A stretch of DNA of 64,000 nucleotides, from the NCBI GenBank assembly GCA_951802195.1, contig OX637626.1:930001-994000 (forward strand), written 5' to 3'. Each line of letters opens with the position of its first letter. The first letter of the stretch is position 1. The translations under genes and the position numbers were made by a program. This DNA comes from Tausonia pullulans. Lineage: Eukaryota > Basidiomycota > Tremellomycetes > Cystofilobasidiales > Mrakiaceae. The notes below the pieces were generated by a model. The model was not told the origin of the DNA, did no database searches, and saw only the letters and a program-made list of their open reading frames with translations. This document shows, piece after piece, positions 60,421 to 64,000 of the stretch.

Positions 60421-63087
60421 TGTGACAAGAGGTAAGCGCTCCGTATCTGCTCGCTTTTCCATGTTTTTAATCCTGAACTGACTCCACTGTTGTCTCTCTG
60501 TTCTTGTCGTTCGATGTCGTAGTCCTGTCTTCTCGCTCGCAGGCCCGGAATCGCTCGAGACTTTCTCCGGTATGTACGCACACACATACGCTCGCTGCTC
60601 CTTGGACCAACACCCTTTGCAACTCAAACATCCCCTAGATCTAGTGCTGAAGTTTGAGTGGTTGAGATGTCGAGACGAGTGGTGTGTTGTTTTGAGACTT
60701 GGGAGTCGGGTTGGAAGCGTCAGCTCGAGCAAGTCGCGACATCCAGGCCGGCGGTCAACTCAGGAGAACGAGGGACGGGCCACCCAATCTGTGGCTCATG
60801 TCATACATCTGGTACGAGTTTGAATTGAAGGGTTCAGATTCATGGCGCCATGAAGCAGTCATATGCGGGTGTAGGAATCCCGGATCTGGGTGATCATGAT
60901 GGTTAAAGACAACAGCTGCGAGACGCATCGCGAGGGGACGATCTCGGACTGTGTGTGCCTCTTGCTTCTCTTCAAGAGCGTGACCAAATCTTGAGCCGCA
61001 AGCATAGAAAGAAACCAGTACGATGTCGCCCAATTCATTCTAAGAGACATGGGAGAGGAAAAGAGAAAGGTCTTGGTACTGTGACCAGCTTTCCCGCAAG
61101 TGAGAAGGGTCTTCAATCAGAAGCAACAATGGGATAAATCAGAAAGCGATCGAGCGGTCATCGCAGCAGCAGCATGTCAATGGCGCACTCGTCGTTGGAC
61201 CTCTCCTCCCCTTCTCGACAACAAGGGTCGCGGCGGAGGTGCTGGCTGCCCACTCATGGGTAGAAGCGAAGGCGGCGTACCCCCATTCGTAGGAGTGCGG
61301 TCGGCGATGAAGGTGGACGAGGAGGACAACATGGAGGAAATGAATAATTGGCGGAACTCGGGTATGTCGTCACAGCTCCAGCTACGAGATTCTGCAGAGG
61401 CCGGACAGGTGGTGTTGCAAAAGGCTGCTGATGAAACGGTTGGGCTTTCACAGTCACTTGCATCGGCTGGAGCGGCCGACGCCCGCGATGGCGTTAAGAT
61501 CGACCGTCTGGGTGAAGGAGAGTTGAGTCAGGTTCAAACATGATGGGATGACGAGATGAAGCTCCACTCGCCACACGACCTTCGAAACAGTATCTTGAAA
61601 AGCTCCTGACCGACATCGGCGAGCCGTCCCAAGCCTCGATCTCCTGCTCCACCCATTTGGCGTAAGGCTTCAAGCCAAATATTCAACAACTGACGGCCTT
61701 GGTATCGTCGAGAGCCTCAAAGATCTCAGCGACGATGCCCTCTCAAATGGTAGATGTGTCACCACCGAAGAGGCTGAGCTGATCTGCGAGCTCGAGTTTG
61801 TCGAACGCTTACTTGGCCACATGGGCGTTTCGCGCGACAGCAAACGCTTCCAAGGCCTCACAAAATCTGACGATGAAAAACATTGTCCCGTAAATCTGGA
61901 ATATTTGTTGCCACGTCCAGGGGGTGGTGATCGTCGGGACTAGTCTGGCGGACGCTAGAGAGGAGGGGACGGGCGAGTTGTAAGCCTGGACGAGATGGTG
62001 GACGTCCGAATGGCGGAGCTTGGCTTGGAAGATGGGGAGGGACTCAAGCGAGGCTAAGACAAGCTCGCATGGGGCTGAATGGGGTGCGACTCAGGGCTCT
62101 CCAATAGGAGGATGGGAACGGGTGCAGATGGACGAGGACGGTAGCCGTCAAACCGATCGTCGAGGCGAGGGCGATGCAAGGAATAATTCATCAGCGGCTG
62201 TCCTGGGAGGAGCGAGTGAAGCACAGCCCGCCAACCTGAGCCAGGAACGGTCTGTCTGGCGAGGGAAGACCTCGCACACGATTAGGCTTATTGAGGGTGA
62301 CGAGGGACGGTCGCTGACACCGACAAGCCACTTGCCACTGCCAGCGCCGTCTGCTGCAATTTGTGTAGGCCGCGAGTGACTGAAGCTCTCGGAAAACGAG
62401 CTGAACTACCCAGCGGAAGAGAGGAGGCGCTAAAGATGATGGGAGAAGCAGGCATAGTGGGAGAAGAGGTGGCTGGATGACGGATGGCTGGAGCAACTTG
62501 CTGATGAGATCGACGAAGGGAGTCGGGTGGCGGGTCGTTGAACAGCTTGCCTACTTGGTTGAGCACGACGTGTCGATACTGTCGGGAGCGTTGGCGTCGA
62601 GGCAAGCGCGGTGATTCAGCTTGACCTAGCCGATCTTCGTCATTTGAGCTAACTAGGAGGCGAGAAATGCGTGACAGTGTAAGACGATGAGAAGGCTAGA
62701 GGGCCTCAAGTGAGCCAGCTATGGAGGTGACGGGCTAGTTCCTGCCGCGCGCGCGTCTGAGCGGCCCGGTTTGGGAGTCCAACCAAAGGCAGGCGCGCTT
62801 AGAGCTTAATTCCGCTCGGCTCTGGCATCCTTGTGCGGGCCAAAGAGGGAAGTAAAATCTCCCCACATCGGTCAGCACCAGCTCCCGGATGTTAAATGAG
62901 AGAAAATCGGCCGTCCTCTTCCAAGCCAACTCTTCACCCTCTTTCAGCAGTCAACTTCCCTCCCCCGCACCCATCCCCTCTTCAGCGTTGCTTGACAACG
63001 ACAACCCACCCGTCTCCTCGCGCTCCTTGGCCTTCGCGACTCGTTCACCTCCGACGACGACGATCTCCCCTGCGGTTCATCCCCTCG
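60421..63087. other. Gene-poor region before the last gene
   Basis: The frame 61100-61543 (+) and the coding-like stretch 61668-61940 (+; VTTEEAELICELEFVERLLG) were inspected without finding a family or a splice chain. The CT-rich segment 62920-63087 is probably the leader of the gene starting at 63088. Confidence 0.4.
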
Positions 63088-64000
63088 ATGACCTCCCTCA
63101 TCACCTCCATATCCAACTTCTTCAATCCGGGAAAGAAACGGATGGCCACAGTGGACGACGCCCTCGACCAGGAGTCCAAGCGAACCCGGCTCGACCTCAG
63201 CGTCAGCAGCGGCGACTCACCGTTGCCTGCAACGCCCACCCCGGCTACGCGGACGATCGCTCAGCGGGTCGAGTTCTCCAAATTGATGCGCGGAAAGGGA
63301 CCAGAAACTCGTGAGTGGCGTGGGCCCGGCTGTCCTGAGAGAAAGGAAAGAGAAAGATCAGCACTGACGCGTACGCTCCTTCGCGTCTCTCTTCCCCCTT
63401 CGCGTTTGGCCGGACCTGTACACAACGACAGATCTCCCTGGTCCTTTGACCTTGCCGAGACTCCTGGAGGCAGCGAGAACGCCCCCAGCTTTTTCCTTCA
63501 GCTCAGGTACGAACGCACATCCGCCCTTGCTGCCCTCTCCTCCACCCTCGAACCCATCTTCCTCCGCCGCATCCACGACCGCCGTCCCTCCTCGACCTCG
63601 AACGGAACCCACAATATTCGCCTTTCCATCTTTCAATGCGCCCATGGCGCCCACATCCCTTCCGTCCAGCTCGTCTTTCACCCAAATTCGAGACTCGCTG
63701 TCGTCTCAATCGTCCTCAAGATCCAACACACCTCTTCTCAGCCGGGCCTCTTCGTTCGCCAGCTTCGCATCGTCCCCGCAGCCACGTGAACGAGCGTACC
63801 TCCGGTCACGACAGACCACCATTGGGACACCGCACCGGATTGTCAAGCGGCCGGTAGCGACTCCTGCGAGCCGGATGAAGGAACAAGTGAGCACCTGATG
63901 CGTCGCGTCACTGTCATACTAGGGCGCGCCACTCAGACGACCGACCAATCTCTCTTCATCCACTTCGCAGATCAACAGCATGCATGAGAGCGCAATGCGA
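63088..64000 (+). CDS. Unknown protein, 3' end beyond the window
   Basis: Three exons are visible (63088-63310, 63432-63886, 63971 to the edge) and join in phase. The start MTSLITSISNFFNPGKKR has an amphipathic helix-like N-terminus, followed by DDALDQESKRTRLDLSVSSG with a basic KR cluster that could be a nuclear signal. A long Ser/Pro/Ala-rich stretch follows, then RERAYLRSRQTTIGTPHRIV and ASRMKEQINSMHESAMR heading into what may be a folded region. Because only the disordered N-terminus is present, no family can be named. An in-frame upstream ATG at 62896 is possible, but the sequence between is CT-rich and leader-like. Confidence 0.6.

Overview
The window is nuclear DNA of a basidiomycete fungus. 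The evidence is GC-rich coding sequence, many short GT-AG introns (mostly 45-110 nt), close spacing of genes on both strands, and basidiomycete-style orthologs of core yeast genes. A pucciniomycete yeast (Rhodotorula or Leucosporidium-like) would fit, but that lineage is inferred from gene style only.

Layout. 0-1.2 kb: 3' part of a BTB-domain gene. 3.2-5.8 kb (-): mitochondrial phosphatidylserine decarboxylase PSD1. 6.6-7.9 kb (-): Golgi GRASP protein. 8.6-11.2 kb (+): unknown protein with four membrane segments. 11.9-14.9 kb (-): tandem-bromodomain protein. 15.2-17.4 kb (+): septin CDC11. 17.6-22.7 kb (-): TBC Rab-GAP with a very long disordered tail. 22.9-25.1 kb (+): unknown. 26.3-28.9 kb (-): MAP kinase HOG1. 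29.4-30.2 kb (+): mRNA-export factor NXT1. 30.5-32.6 kb (+): spliceosomal MFAP1. 32.9-34.9 kb (+): branched-chain aminotransferase. 37.6-39.4 kb (+): Ser/Pro-rich unknown. 39.4-45 kb: gene-poor stretch with two decayed expansin-like copies. 45.1-47.4 kb (+): intact secreted expansin-like gene. 47.6-48.6 kb (-): uroporphyrinogen-III synthase HEM4. 49.0-52.5 kb (-): nucleoporin NIC96. 54.9-56.7 kb (-): ARF1. 57-63 kb: gene-poor, with eroded coding traces. 63.1 kb to the end (+): start of an unknown gene.

The genes do not form one pathway. They are mostly housekeeping (Golgi traffic, nuclear pore and export, splicing, haem, lipid and amino-acid synthesis) plus one accessory locus, the expansin cluster. 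The most unusual feature is exon structure. Six of the genes need internal micro-exons of 4-12 nt (ARF1 6, BAT 7, CDC11 10, GRASP 10, HOG1 11, expansin 4, 12 and 8) to restore conserved protein sequence. For ARF1 the micro-exon model gives exactly the canonical 181 residues. A decayed expansin paralog carries one of these micro-exon sequences fused to its upstream exon, which hints at how such exons arise. All gene models were read by eye from frame, splice-site and family patterns; no alignment was run.
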